From Zhouia amylolytica (GTDB lineage: Bacteria; Bacteroidota; Bacteroidia; Flavobacteriales; Flavobacteriaceae): 64,000 nt of DNA. The position numbers were made by a program, and so were the translations under genes. Location: the NCBI RefSeq assembly GCF_900116365.1, contig NZ_FPAG01000007.1, forward strand, positions 186,001 to 250,000, read 5' to 3'. This document shows positions 25,407-35,323 of this stretch, piece after piece (the stretch's first letter is position 1; each line of letters begins with the position of its first letter). The notes beneath the pieces were generated by a model. It was given only the letters and a program-made list of their open reading frames with translations, was not told the DNA's origin and made no database searches.

Positions 25407-28400
25407 TTATGAGGTCGTTACTTCTCCATTGTCTTGAGAATCTTTTATAGGGATTTCTAATTTCGTTTTATCAAATATGCTTTCAATTAATGCCTTATCT
25501 ATACTTTCATCATCTAACTTTTGACCAAACATTTCTGATAAGTCTTGATTATATCTTCCCTGTGACGAGTTTATAATTTGAATGATTTTTTCTCCATGAG
25601 CTTCCAAAATTTGATAAAATATTTTATCATCATCATTCAAATGAAGAATTATTTTTCTACAAACACTATCTGCTTTAGTTGGAGGAATGGCCGAAAATTC
25701 GAATATACCAAGTGCAAAGAATTTTATTTGCTCTACATTTAATTCTGGATAATCAATGAGTAGGTCTAACAAATCGTCATATATTCTGTTTAGCTTCCTC
25801 TTATCTAAATAGTTTGCATTAAGCAAATTATTCCAAAATTCCTCATTAGCAGGTATTGATTCTTCATTTTTAGCAATAGAGGTTAAATATTCGTCATAAG
25901 CCTCCATAAAATCTTTACTTTTAGTAATTTTCTTATCTAATAAATTACTATTTACAAGCCCAATGAAGGCAAAATTAAAATTAGATTCTGTATTGAAATT
26001 GTTTAACCAATCTTCCTTTGATGCCTCTCTGAATTCACTTAAGATTTGACTATGTATTAGTTTGATTGAAGAGAACTCATGATTATTATTATCAAAAGTT
26101 TCTTTTAAAATATCCTGTCTTAATTCAAACACTTCAGGAATATCCTTTATGTCAAATTTATCGTCCCATCTATCAAATTGAGTCAAGAATAGTGTAAAGT
26201 TTTCTTCAAAAAACTTTGTTCTTATTTTATCAAGATTTTCGAAAACCCATTTTGAGTTTAAAGATTGAGTAAAACCAAAATAATCAGTTGTTAATATTTT
26301 TATGATTTCGTCTACAAGAGGATAATTTCTCCCCTTTTCAATAACAACTTTAAGTAAATCACCATAGGAAATATAATACTGAATAACCTCTGCTATTTTT
26401 CTTGCATTATCTAATTTATTCAGCTCATTTGTTAATACTGTACTACGAGGAGCGACTGTCATTAAATGAGCTATCTGATTAGATATTATATCAATAAATG
26501 GTTCATCTGTATTGGTACCATGATGATTCAAATAGTTGGTTCCAATTGCCTCTGGAATTAATTTCAAACTTGCTTTTTCATTTAGAACCTTGTTAATTTC
26601 AATCAATTTAGAGATCTTTTTAGCATCAGTATAAGCAATCGAATTTAATTCTGAATCTACTTTATCTTGTATATTCTTAAATTTATATGATTTGGCATTA
26701 GTTTTTAAATATCTAATAACATGCACAAATTTGTGTAGTTCTTCGACAAAACCATTCTCATGATCAATAAAGTATTTGTTTAATTCATCAGAATCAGTAA
26801 AAATCTTTAAATCGTCAAAAGTACATTCACCTTCTTTGAAAACATTGCTCATATCATCTATATAGTGGACAAAATCTTTTGGTGTAAATCTTACTTTTTC
26901 TATTAATGGTTTAAGCTTTTTGTTTTCGTTATTAAGAAAAACTAATAAATCATGCAGAGTTGAATAATATTTGGAACTATTTGAAGATTTTTCAAATTCA
27001 CTTTTTGAGTTATATACTATTTTATCTGCTAAAGATTTTGAAGTTTTTCTGGAAGTATTTTTGATTATACTTTTGTGCCATTCTAAAAGTTCAATAAATT
27101 CTTCTTTTGGTCTTCTGTCTAAATTATTAGCAAATCTTTCCCAATAAGATTTTAATGCTTGTGCTGATATAACATCTTTAACTTCATCAAATATTTTAGC
27201 AGTATTTTCAGGTCTTGAGTTGGAGAAATTACTTTTGTTAACAGTATTCGCAAAGTAAACTTTAAATTCACTATGCTTTTTTACTTCTTTAAGAGCCTCA
27301 ATATTTGCCTTTAAAAATATATCATCAATGTTATTGGTTAATAACACTTCGCTTGATTTTTCTTTATCTACATTGTACACAATAGCAGCTAAATTCTCTT
27401 CTAATTCAGCTTCATTTCTGAACATATGTGATTCTTCTTTTAAAAAATGTTTATTAGCTATAGATATCAATGGATTTTCTAATATTTCCTTTTTTCGCAA
27501 TAAGAATAAAGCCAAATACTTGATATCAATTGTACTATTGTGTTGTAAATAAAGGGAAACAAGATTATTAATAAAAGTTATAATATCTCTTGGTCTTTTA
27601 TTATTTACATCAGTTATTAGTTCATATAAAGAAGATATTAATTCTATGTCATTATCATTTATAATATCATCAAAAGCTTCTTTAAATTTCAATTCAAAGA
27701 ATTTTTTCCAATCTGATAACACTGGTGGTGAAATTCTAAAAATTGTTGAAAAAGTTTTACCAATGAAATTATCTACTTTATTATGATTATCATCATCAAA
27801 ATGTTTTGCTAAATGTCCTTTGTCATAAGGTATTATAACCCAAACATTGTCTACCTTCTCTTCCGCAAAAAAAGTATGAATTGAAGACCAAAGTGATAAA
27901 ACTTTATCGCTTTTTGTAAGCCTATCCATGTTGTCAAAAACAATAACAAGACCATCAGATTTCAAGTCGGAAGTAATATTCTCAAAATATTCTTTAAAAC
28001 TTTTTACTGTTGGCTCGTTTTCGAGTGTATGTTCTAATTCTTCGGATTCCAAATCTGACCCACTAAAAATGTATAATAATCTTTTAAGCCTTTCCTTATA
28101 ATCGTAGTCTTTTGTCTGATCTTTTTTATCAAAGGCTTTATACTCTTTTCTTAATTCAATTAAGCCCCAAACAAAAACTATAATTGGCAATAGATACTTT
28201 GATAAAAATAATTTTAAATTTGGTAGAGTGTGTTTAGGGAATAAATCATTTTTTAATAAAAAATCATCGTACAATACATTAAAAAAAGAAAACAATAGAA
28301 TTGAAGCCATTATTAGAATCCAATAAAACTTAATTTTTGGAAATTTAGTTGTATTCTTTGTAGACTTTTTAGCAAGTAATTTATTCAACTCATTTGTCCA

Positions 28401-28739
28401 GTCAACACTTCCTTTAAATTTCTTTTCAAATTTCAAAGATGTAATTAATTCTTCAAGAAAAGTTCTTCTTGTTAAATCTTCTTGGTGACCCCAAGCATCG
28501 TATGTAAAAAAGAAATAATCTGATTTTATTTCGCCAAATTTATTATTTAAAATACTAACAACATTTGATTTACCTGAACCCCATTTTCCTTCAATTCCAA
28601 TAACATTGTTTGGTAGAGCCTTGTTTTTTATTAACTCAAAAATTGTATTTGATATTTTTTCATGTGATTTTCCTTCAAATAGATCTTCTCCAGATGGAGA
28701 ACTGGAAATGTAGATTGGTTTTTTGGTTGGTTCACTCAT
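25407..28739 (-). CDS. KAP-family P-loop NTPase, YobI-like
   Basis: 1110 residues, visibly AT-rich. The Walker A motif GIEGKWGSGKSNV (residues 48-60) and Walker B LVIVFDNMDRL (264-274) enclose two membrane helices (about 139-157 and 180-196); insertion of membrane helices between the Walker motifs is the hallmark of KAP NTPases. Residues 290-390 continue the ATPase core (NKRPRDIITFINNLV as sensor 2). The remaining 700 residues are helical without a known domain. KAP proteins anchor assemblies at the membrane, and bacterial ones often lie in defence or accessory islands. The neighbouring broken ATPase fits such an island. No partner gene was found. Confidence 0.85.
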   Translation of the reverse strand: MSEPTKKPIYISSSPSGEDLFEGKSHEKISNTIFELIKNKALPNNVIGIEGKWGSGKSNVVSILNNKFGEIKSDYFFFTYDAWGHQEDLTRRTFLEELITSLKFEKKFKGSVDWTNELNKLLAKKSTKNTTKFPKIKFYWILIMASILLFSFFNVLYDDFLLKNDLFPKHTLPNLKLFLSKYLLPIIVFVWGLIELRKEYKAFDKKDQTKDYDYKERLKRLLYIFSGSDLESEELEHTLENEPTVKSFKEYFENITSDLKSDGLVIVFDNMDRLTKSDKVLSLWSSIHTFFAEEKVDNVWVIIPYDKGHLAKHFDDDNHNKVDNFIGKTFSTIFRISPPVLSDWKKFFELKFKEAFDDIINDNDIELISSLYELITDVNNKRPRDIITFINNLVSLYLQHNSTIDIKYLALFLLRKKEILENPLISIANKHFLKEESHMFRNEAELEENLAAIVYNVDKEKSSEVLLTNNIDDIFLKANIEALKEVKKHSEFKVYFANTVNKSNFSNSRPENTAKIFDEVKDVISAQALKSYWERFANNLDRRPKEEFIELLEWHKSIIKNTSRKTSKSLADKIVYNSKSEFEKSSNSSKYYSTLHDLLVFLNNENKKLKPLIEKVRFTPKDFVHYIDDMSNVFKEGECTFDDLKIFTDSDELNKYFIDHENGFVEELHKFVHVIRYLKTNAKSYKFKNIQDKVDSELNSIAYTDAKKISKLIEINKVLNEKASLKLIPEAIGTNYLNHHGTNTDEPFIDIISNQIAHLMTVAPRSTVLTNELNKLDNARKIAEVIQYYISYGDLLKVVIEKGRNYPLVDEIIKILTTDYFGFTQSLNSKWVFENLDKIRTKFFEENFTLFLTQFDRWDDKFDIKDIPEVFELRQDILKETFDNNNHEFSSIKLIHSQILSEFREASKEDWLNNFNTESNFNFAFIGLVNSNLLDKKITKSKDFMEAYDEYLTSIAKNEESIPANEEFWNNLLNANYLDKRKLNRIYDDLLDLLIDYPELNVEQIKFFALGIFEFSAIPPTKADSVCRKIILHLNDDDKIFYQILEAHGEKIIQIINSSQGRYNQDLSEMFGQKLDDESIDKALIESIFDKTKLEIPIKDSQDNGEVTTS

Positions 28740-28883
28740 AAATACAAATTTTAAATTGTTAAAATATTATTAAATCAAGAGTTGTGCCGTTTTATAAATA
28801 GTAATTTTTGATTTAAATAACTGACAAATAATTTCAATAAATAGTACAAATATGACAATAAGTCACTTTGTATTTTATTTATC
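28740..28883. promoter_or_regulatory. Upstream region of the KAP gene
   Basis: AT-rich leader on the minus strand. AAAATTTG (one mismatch to TAnnTTTG) lies a few bases before the ATG. AGTTGTGCC at 28780-28788 (plus strand) recurs at 29123-29131 before the ATPase fragment. Confidence 0.3.
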
Positions 28884-29114
28884 TCATATTACGCTTTCAA
28901 TTAAGACTCTTAATTCATTTTTAAAATCGATATTGAAATCATCAAATGAAAACCTACTCTTATCGGAACCATTTAGAAAACTATTTACAATTGTTAATAG
29001 TGAAGTCTTTTCTGTATTGTTTTTTCCAATTACTAAAGTCATTATTTCTTCTAAATCAATTGAAAAAATTTTTAAAAGTCTATAATTTTCAATTTTGATC
29101 TTCTGAATTTTCAT
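28884..29114 (-). pseudogene. Truncated OLD-type ATPase N-terminal fragment
   Basis: 76 codons encoding only the first part of an OLD/RecF-like ABC ATPase: MKIQKIKIENYRLLKIFSI is the standard opening, followed by a damaged Walker A, GKNNTEKTSLL (residues 30-40), where the glycine before Lys-Thr is replaced by Glu. The frame ends at residue 76, and no signature motif, Walker B or TOPRIM domain follows. Intact homologues have several hundred residues, so this is a relic. It lies beside the KAP gene and shares a short upstream motif with it. A short functional peptide cannot be excluded. Confidence 0.7.
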
Positions 29115-29661
29115 TCATAAATAGTTGTGCCTTATAATAAAAAACTATAAAACAGTATTAGTTTGAGATAGTGTTTAAGGAGAATTTGTAACTCAAAAAC
29201 CTGTCTCTCAAATATAGAAAAAATTAACAAGAAGTTATTTACGGAATACCGTAATTGATTGAGAATTAGAAATAATAATCCCATTCCACACACATTATAC
29301 TACTCTCCTATCATTGTATACTCATTATTTACCATTTAAATAAACAGGTATTCGTGTATCTTGATACTCTAGATTCGACATAAACTGTGTTTACTCGCTT
29401 CACTCCTATTCCAATAAAAGGAGCTCGTGAATGCTTCGATTTCATTAAAATCGTTAAGAAACTTTTAGAGTATAAATTTTTAAAGATTCTGCAGCTCAGC
29501 AATCCAACCTAACGCTTAACACTATGAACAAAATCGCATCTATGTTTTTAAAGGCCACTTCCAACAAAACGCATAAGAACCTTTAAGCAATCCTTGGTCC
29601 TTGATAAATTCTAGTAACCTCTTAAAACATCATCACTCTACCCCTTAAAATTCCATTAAAC
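29115..29661. other. Intergenic region right of the accessory island
   Basis: About 550 bases without a credible gene. The only structures seen are a small dyad, TTACGG-AATA-CCGTAA (29239-29254), and an imperfect inverted repeat near 29399-29430 (TTCACTCCT against AGGAGctcGTGAA). No insertion-sequence ends or target duplication were recognised. Confidence 0.5.
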
Positions 29662-31266
29662 CTAAAGAATCACAGGTAACACATAGTCTGTAATGATTTT
29701 ATCAATATCAGCATGCATATAGGGTAAGCCGTAGCCTGAAGCTGTGATGATAATGACAACAGGGATGTCTTTAAAAACAAAGATTTTGTTTCCTCCATTT
29801 CCTGAGCAATACGATACTTCATACCTTTTCCCGTTCACCGTATAGGTTTTATTCCAAAACAAATAGCCATAATAAGTTTCATCGCCATAGGGTTGCTTGA
29901 TTTGTTTTGATAAGCTTTTTTCTACCCATTCCTTAGATAGTATTTGTTTCCCATGCCATGCTCCCCCATTTTTATACAACTGTCCATATTTAGCAAAATC
30001 TATTGCTCGTAATCGTATACCCCCGGCGGTATTAGGCACCTTTTGTGGGGTATATTCCCATTTGTAATTGGTAATTCCCAAAGGATGGAATAATTTATCA
30101 TCAGCATATTTTTCCAACCCATGCGGAACTGCCTGGTGTAAAATATCTCCCAGTACTACCACTCCCGCTGTAAAGTAACGATACTTCGCTCCTATTTCAC
30201 TCGAACTCATGGGTAAATCCAAAGCAAATTCAACCCAATTATCTGTAGGGTACATCAATTCTTCATTTCCTATATTACTATAATCCTCATCATCTCCAAT
30301 AAAGCCGGAACTCATCGTTAATAATGACTTTATGGTAACACTGTCTTTTTTAGGGGTGTAATTTTGATATGCTTTTAGATTGTAAAACCCGTTAAGGGTT
30401 GCATTTTCATCTTTTATATATCCTTCTTCTATAGCAATTCCTGTAATGGTGGAAGCTATCGTTTTCCCCACAGACCTCGGATCGTGTAAACTGTCTCTAT
30501 GGGAGTTATTAAAGTATTGTTCAATTAACAATTCACCATTTTTTACAACCACAATTCCATTGATATGCTCAAATCTACCTTGAGCAATTTTTTTATTCAA
30601 GGCTGTTATTTTCTGTTTATTAAACGTATCATTCGAAATTTTCCAGCCGCTTTTTGGTGCTATTTCCTGAATGGGTACTAGACTTTTATCGTATGGCAAC
30701 TCTTCTACATTCATAGTAAGACTGCCCTTCGCTAAAGATTCTCCAACCATTAATGTGTCATCTTTCACATAGGGCTTTACTTCAATAGTCAATTTATGCC
30801 TTCCCGTATCCAAAGCATCTCGGCCTCCTCCCATTTTCATAAATCGCAACCACATAAACCATCCCCAAAAGTCCAATCTTTCCGGGTAGATTAAAAGAAT
30901 GGTATATTCAAGTTGTGTGATTTTAGCATCTATGGTTCCTGCTCCTTTATTTAAATTCTCCTGATAAATAAGCTGATTATCGACAAAAAAGGAAAACTGA
31001 AAATTTCCTTTGTCAAGTAATTCTTCTTGTGACAGCTTCGGCGCTAGTGCTTTAAGGCTTTCTAATAATGGTTTCTCCAGCTTAAATGCTATCGACAGGT
31101 ACTTATCGCTATGGAGGGTAAAGTCTTCTACAAATACAGGCTTTTCGGAGGTTTTCCTGGTATCGTTATTTAAAAATTGCATCGGGGCAACCGCGGCTTC
31201 TTTAAAAATACCACAAGCAATAACTAGTCCGACGATAATGATATGGAATGGTTTTATAAAATTCAT
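29662..31266 (-). CDS. Beta-lactamase-fold serine hydrolase with N-terminal lipoprotein signal
   Basis: 534 residues. The signal ends at LVIAC (Cys18). Residues 25-200 form an unassigned beta-rich domain. The penicillin-binding-protein-like domain has SxxK as Ser265-Val-Gly-Lys268 (DPRSVGKTIAST) and a YRYFTAG segment in the position of the YxN motif, where the usual Asn is not present, so activity may be altered. Long loops GGIRLRAIDFAKYGQLYKNGGAWHGKQILSKEW are typical of the class C/EstB group. Substrate unknown. It is followed upstream by an AraC gene on the same strand. Confidence 0.85.
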   Translation of the reverse strand: MNFIKPFHIIIVGLVIACGIFKEAAVAPMQFLNNDTRKTSEKPVFVEDFTLHSDKYLSIAFKLEKPLLESLKALAPKLSQEELLDKGNFQFSFFVDNQLIYQENLNKGAGTIDAKITQLEYTILLIYPERLDFWGWFMWLRFMKMGGGRDALDTGRHKLTIEVKPYVKDDTLMVGESLAKGSLTMNVEELPYDKSLVPIQEIAPKSGWKISNDTFNKQKITALNKKIAQGRFEHINGIVVVKNGELLIEQYFNNSHRDSLHDPRSVGKTIASTITGIAIEEGYIKDENATLNGFYNLKAYQNYTPKKDSVTIKSLLTMSSGFIGDDEDYSNIGNEELMYPTDNWVEFALDLPMSSSEIGAKYRYFTAGVVVLGDILHQAVPHGLEKYADDKLFHPLGITNYKWEYTPQKVPNTAGGIRLRAIDFAKYGQLYKNGGAWHGKQILSKEWVEKSLSKQIKQPYGDETYYGYLFWNKTYTVNGKRYEVSYCSGNGGNKIFVFKDIPVVIIITASGYGLPYMHADIDKIITDYVLPVIL

Positions 31267-31304
31267 ATTTTAAATTTTAAACAAAGAACACCATACTTAT
31301 CGTT

Positions 31305-32132
31305 TTAAAATTGTAAGAAATTAACATCCTCCAGTTTTTTTCGAAAGGCCAAAGGCGTTGTATTATAGATTTGTTTGAAGGAATTTGTGAAATGACTTTG
31401 ATCATAAAAGCCTGATTCAAGGGCTACTTCAGTCATAGATCTTTCCTTATTCATTATCAGAAATAAAGCCTTATTGAGTTTTATCGTTTTTATATAATTA
31501 CCCAAGGAAGAATTAAAATATTTAGGAAATTGCCTGAATAAATGCACCGGATGAATGTTCAATTCTAAAGCCAAATCGGTAAGTGATATACAAAGGGCCG
31601 GTTGTTCATGAATGATTTCCAAAATCTTTTGTGTCCACTTTGGTTGCTTTTCATTTTGTTTATTAACGGCATGTTCTAGGGTATCTATTGTGTTTAATAA
31701 CAGTAGTTCAATGCTCGTCTTTGAAAACTCATCTACCTTTTTGGTCTCAAAAAATATTTTAGAGATGTTTTGTTTTATAAATGGATTTTCGAGGTGCAAA
31801 CTACCTTCTATCTTCAATAAAGAAATATCGAAGTTGGTAAACCAATCTTTGGTTAGTTCAATATGAAAGCCTCTTGTATATTCCGGGGGTTTTATATTGT
31901 AATGTGCATCTTGCCAATTATGGAATAATAAACTCCCCGGCTCTAAATAATAGGAGTCTTTTCTATTTTCTTCATATAATTTACCCTGTAATAAAAAGGT
32001 AAAGTATGGATTTTCATGAAAATGCCAATCTACCTTATCATGGGTATACTTCGTATCTGTAATCAGAAATTGATTGAAGTTAAGTTCTTGTCTATGAAAT
32101 CCGTAATACGTTCCCTGCTGTAGTTGTTGCAT
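31305..32132 (-). CDS. AraC-family transcriptional regulator
   Basis: 275 residues from the ATG at 32132 (MQQLQQGTYYGFHRQ); the frame stays open to a TTG at 32267, but the chosen length matches other cupin-AraC proteins. The N-terminal cupin (HDKVDWHFHENPYFTFLLQGKLYEE, PGSLLFHNWQDAHYN) precedes two HTH motifs, ALCISLTDLALELNIHPVHLFRQFPKYFNSS and SMTEVALESGFYDQSHFTNSFKQIYNTTPLAFRK. It lies upstream of the serine hydrolase gene on the same strand with a 38-base gap, so co-transcription and control of that gene are plausible. Confidence 0.85.
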   Translation of the reverse strand: MQQLQQGTYYGFHRQELNFNQFLITDTKYTHDKVDWHFHENPYFTFLLQGKLYEENRKDSYYLEPGSLLFHNWQDAHYNIKPPEYTRGFHIELTKDWFTNFDISLLKIEGSLHLENPFIKQNISKIFFETKKVDEFSKTSIELLLLNTIDTLEHAVNKQNEKQPKWTQKILEIIHEQPALCISLTDLALELNIHPVHLFRQFPKYFNSSLGNYIKTIKLNKALFLIMNKERSMTEVALESGFYDQSHFTNSFKQIYNTTPLAFRKKLEDVNFLQF

Positions 32133-32368
32133 ATTAATAGGACGAGTGAAATGGTATAATGTTACTCCACTACGATATTCTATTTCATTTTTATGGTTCA
32201 GTGTCCTTATCGATAGCCCCAAAAGCAGCATTTCCTTCACTTCATAAATGAAACGCAGGTTTGCCAAAGCTCCAGGTATTTATTGAACAGGTTTAGCAGA
32301 TCTTTAAATTATACACTTCTTTCCAATCCTAAACCCACCTAACACTTAACCTAATGGTCTACATCATT

Positions 32369-33961
32369 CTATTGTTTTCGTGACTTTTTTAAACTTCGTT
32401 TCTGTGACAGGTAAAAAAGAATATAACCAGATAGCAGAAGTCCCGGGATCCAGGCATACGACTGTTGTTCTCCCTTTTTATTTACAGTCGTAAAGATTCG
32501 TTCCCATCGTATTTTCTTCCCTTCTTTATCCCAGCTTAACCAGGTTAATACCGGCTTCCCTACCACATGATCGAAGGGTACGAAACCCCAAAACCGTGAA
32601 TCGATGGAGTTATGTCTGTTATCACCCATCATCCAGTAATAATCTTGTTTAAAGGTATATGTATCTTTCTTTATTCCGTTAATATAAATAGCGTTGCCGA
32701 TGACCTTCAACGTATTGTTTTCGTACGTTGTTATAATGCGTTTGTAAAGTGGTAATGTCCGGGGATCAATCTTGATTTGTTGTCCCTTTTCGGGAATATA
32801 GATTGGTGCCCATTGGTCTACTGTATTAGTATAGGCCGAATGATTCGGGAATACAGGCTCTGCCGCTGCTTTATCGTCGGCTACAATCCTCTTTATTTCC
32901 ACTATGTTCGGGTTTTTACGAAGTCTTTCAACTGTTCCCCTGGTCAGGGATTTAAAATAATAAAAACCGGGTTTTATGGCTCCGTAATCGTCCGTGACCC
33001 CAAAACGATCATACATATAGTTTTTAGAAAGGGTACTTCCGTTGGTTTGTACGATATACGAAAATTGTAATTTGTTTTCCAATTCGTTATCCGTTTTAGC
33101 TCCGTTTATATAAACATACCCATTATGAAGGCTTAAGGTATCTCCCGGCAGGCCTACGCAGCGTTTTACAAGATTTGTTTTTTTATCAATAGGTTTAAGG
33201 TAACTACGGTCGGGATGAAAATTGTTCATATCCCTGAGTGTATCAGCTGGCTGGTTAAAAACCACGATATCATTCCTTTTTATGTCCTGAAGGCCTGGCA
33301 ATCTGAAATAAGGCATTTGAAACATATTCAGCCACGTCGATTGCTTTTCTGCTGGGTCGTCACTAAAAACATACGATTTGGTTTTAAGGATGGGAATGGT
33401 ATCATGAACCATTGGTAATGCGAGTGCAGTAATTGGCGTTCTGGCTCCGTAATGAACCTTACTAACAAATAAAAAGTCTCCCACTAACATCGATTTTTCC
33501 ATGGATGATGTTGGAATGACAAAGGGTTGCACAACATAGGTATGAACGATGGTTGCTGCTATCACAGCAAATAAAACTGAACTCACCCACTCCCCTGTCC
33601 CTGTGTCGGGTTTCAGGCTCCTATCGGATCGATATATCAATGAAGCTGAATTATAGTTTAGATAGGTAATGTAACATCCGAGGGTACCTAAAACCAGACA
33701 GGTGTCGATCGTTTTGACTTTACCAAAACTCCTGATGGTTTCTACCCAAATAACGGGAAACATGATCAGGTTAATGACCGGGAGGAATAGCAATAGCACC
33801 CACCACCGGGGACGTTTTATTATTTTCATTAATACAATGGCATTATAAACGGGAATCACGGCATACCACCAGTGATATCCCGCCAGTTTATAAAGCCTTG
33901 TGGTGCTTATTGAATGAATGATTTGTACGATAAAGAAGTAAATTATCAACTGTAAGATCAT
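32369..33961 (-). CDS. lepB: Signal peptidase I
   Basis: 530 residues, the long Bacteroidota form. Three N-terminal hydrophobic segments (about 1-110) precede the S26 domain. A further helix (about 125-145) leads to the catalytic serine Ser153 in IPTSSMEKSMLVGDFL, the general-base Lys266 in LVKRCVGLPGD, and the box GDNRHNSIDSRFWGFV near 455. A large insertion separates the Ser/Lys dyad from that box, as in other flavobacteria. A C-terminal helix (PGLLLSGYILFYLS) follows. It cleaves Sec signal peptides at the inner membrane. Confidence 0.95.
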   Translation of the reverse strand: MILQLIIYFFIVQIIHSISTTRLYKLAGYHWWYAVIPVYNAIVLMKIIKRPRWWVLLLFLPVINLIMFPVIWVETIRSFGKVKTIDTCLVLGTLGCYITYLNYNSASLIYRSDRSLKPDTGTGEWVSSVLFAVIAATIVHTYVVQPFVIPTSSMEKSMLVGDFLFVSKVHYGARTPITALALPMVHDTIPILKTKSYVFSDDPAEKQSTWLNMFQMPYFRLPGLQDIKRNDIVVFNQPADTLRDMNNFHPDRSYLKPIDKKTNLVKRCVGLPGDTLSLHNGYVYINGAKTDNELENKLQFSYIVQTNGSTLSKNYMYDRFGVTDDYGAIKPGFYYFKSLTRGTVERLRKNPNIVEIKRIVADDKAAAEPVFPNHSAYTNTVDQWAPIYIPEKGQQIKIDPRTLPLYKRIITTYENNTLKVIGNAIYINGIKKDTYTFKQDYYWMMGDNRHNSIDSRFWGFVPFDHVVGKPVLTWLSWDKEGKKIRWERIFTTVNKKGEQQSYAWIPGLLLSGYILFYLSQKRSLKKSRKQ

Positions 33962-34037
33962 AGGTGTGAATTGTAAATTTTATGCAAAAATCTGTTTCAC
34001 TGTCCATAAAAACTACTTAGATCATGATTCTGGAATA

Positions 34038-35117
34038 CTAATTGGTTGCTTCGGGGAGCGAATTTCGGTATGCTACGGGAGTCTGCCCGGTAATCTTTTT
34101 AAAAACGGCATTAAAAGAGGAGATACTATTGAAGCCACTTTCATAGGCTATGGCTGCGATTTTATAATCCTTGTATTTCTCATTTTTCATGAGAGCAATG
34201 GCTTCTTGTACGCGAAGTTCGGAGATATAGAGTGAGTAATTTTTATCCGCAGTCTGATTGATGAGTTGTGATAACTGTTTGGAGGTTATTTTCATCCGTT
34301 CACTTAGCTTTTGAAGAGTCAGCTCCTGGTGTAGAAACAATTTTTCTTCATCCATGAGCTGTTCGAGTTGCTTTTCATGTGTCGATATAAAAGAGGGAGT
34401 CAGTTCTGAACCCTTATACTTCTGAGGCAGTGGATATAAGAGCCACAAATGCTTCAACATATAGGAAATCAAAACGATCATGACCATGGTAAACACAAGG
34501 GCACTACCGGGATAAAACGGTATAACTCCAAAATAGATACCTACGGCATTGCTCCATATCACCAAGGTAGCGGTATTAAGGAGTAAAAGCCAGTTTTTGA
34601 GTTTCTTTCCCTTTTCATCCTTTGTATATATGTCTTTGTTTATCCGGATCCAAAACAGGGTATAAATGCAGTATATAAATCCGTGTACAAACAAAGTAAG
34701 ATAAAACATCCAGGCATTTGGGGTTCCGTACTCCGGGATAACCGCAATCAGTAGAACGGCTAACAGCAGTGCCAGGTAATGAACATACAATGCTGCCGGG
34801 CGAAATTTTTTAGCTGGTTGACTGATGGTAAGGGTATATAACCAAAGCGAAGGCCCGATGGCAAAAAAGAGGCTTAAAAAGAGGGTATGAATAGCGGAAT
34901 TGATGGTGTAATAATAATGAAACAGCGACTTGGCCATCCGAATTCCAAAGGTCAGCAGATAAACGGCCAGGAAAATGTTCCATATCGCATTTTGCCCTGA
35001 TTTGATCGCTGATCGGGATTTATTAACCAGCACCACTCCGGCGGTCAGGGACAACACTACCCCTATACTGCCAAATAATAAAAATAAGCGATCTAAAAAA
35101 CCGGATAATACACTCAC
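34038..35117 (-). CDS. AraC-family regulator with seven-helix membrane domain
   Basis: 359 residues. About seven hydrophobic helices occupy 1-225 (for example SIGVVLSLTAGVVLV, AIHTLFLSLFFAIGPSLWLYTL, LALLLAVLLIAVIP), then a linker and an AraC DNA-binding region (LTLQKLSERMKITSKQLSQLINQTADKNYSLYISELRV and YKIAAIAYESGFNSISSFNAVFKKITGQTPVAYR). This is the common Bacteroidota layout with a membrane sensor fused to AraC. The signal and targets are not evident. It is followed on the same strand by lepB after 76 bases. Confidence 0.88.
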   Translation of the reverse strand: MSVLSGFLDRLFLLFGSIGVVLSLTAGVVLVNKSRSAIKSGQNAIWNIFLAVYLLTFGIRMAKSLFHYYYTINSAIHTLFLSLFFAIGPSLWLYTLTISQPAKKFRPAALYVHYLALLLAVLLIAVIPEYGTPNAWMFYLTLFVHGFIYCIYTLFWIRINKDIYTKDEKGKKLKNWLLLLNTATLVIWSNAVGIYFGVIPFYPGSALVFTMVMIVLISYMLKHLWLLYPLPQKYKGSELTPSFISTHEKQLEQLMDEEKLFLHQELTLQKLSERMKITSKQLSQLINQTADKNYSLYISELRVQEAIALMKNEKYKDYKIAAIAYESGFNSISSFNAVFKKITGQTPVAYRNSLPEATN

Positions 35118-35238
35118 GGATGGCTCATGATTTTATGATATGAGTGTAAATTTATAATAATTTCAATTATAATATCGGTACTTCGAAATGCTTTGACCTA
35201 TGGCAGCAAACATCTTAATAAAATTATATCATAAAAAG

Positions 35239-35300
35239 AATGCTCCAATTGTTTATAGGATACCATTTAATGTATTGACTACTAAACAGGTTGGAGCATT
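35239..35300 (-). terminator. Nested long-stem hairpin after serine hydrolase gene
   Basis: AATGCTCCAA (35239-35248) pairs perfectly with TTGGAGCATT (35291-35300). Inside, GTTTA (35251-35255) can pair with TAAAC (35283-35287), and ATAC with GTAT nearer the apex. On the minus strand the stem is followed by CTTTTTAT, so it can terminate the hydrolase operon. The 62-base span is unusually long. Confidence 0.65.
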
Positions 35301-35323
35301 AATTTAAATATTGAAAGCTAAAA

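Noticed and set aside
29239-29254. TTACGG-AATA-CCGTAA dyad as a promoter element
   Set aside because: No gene start within a useful distance and no -7 box.
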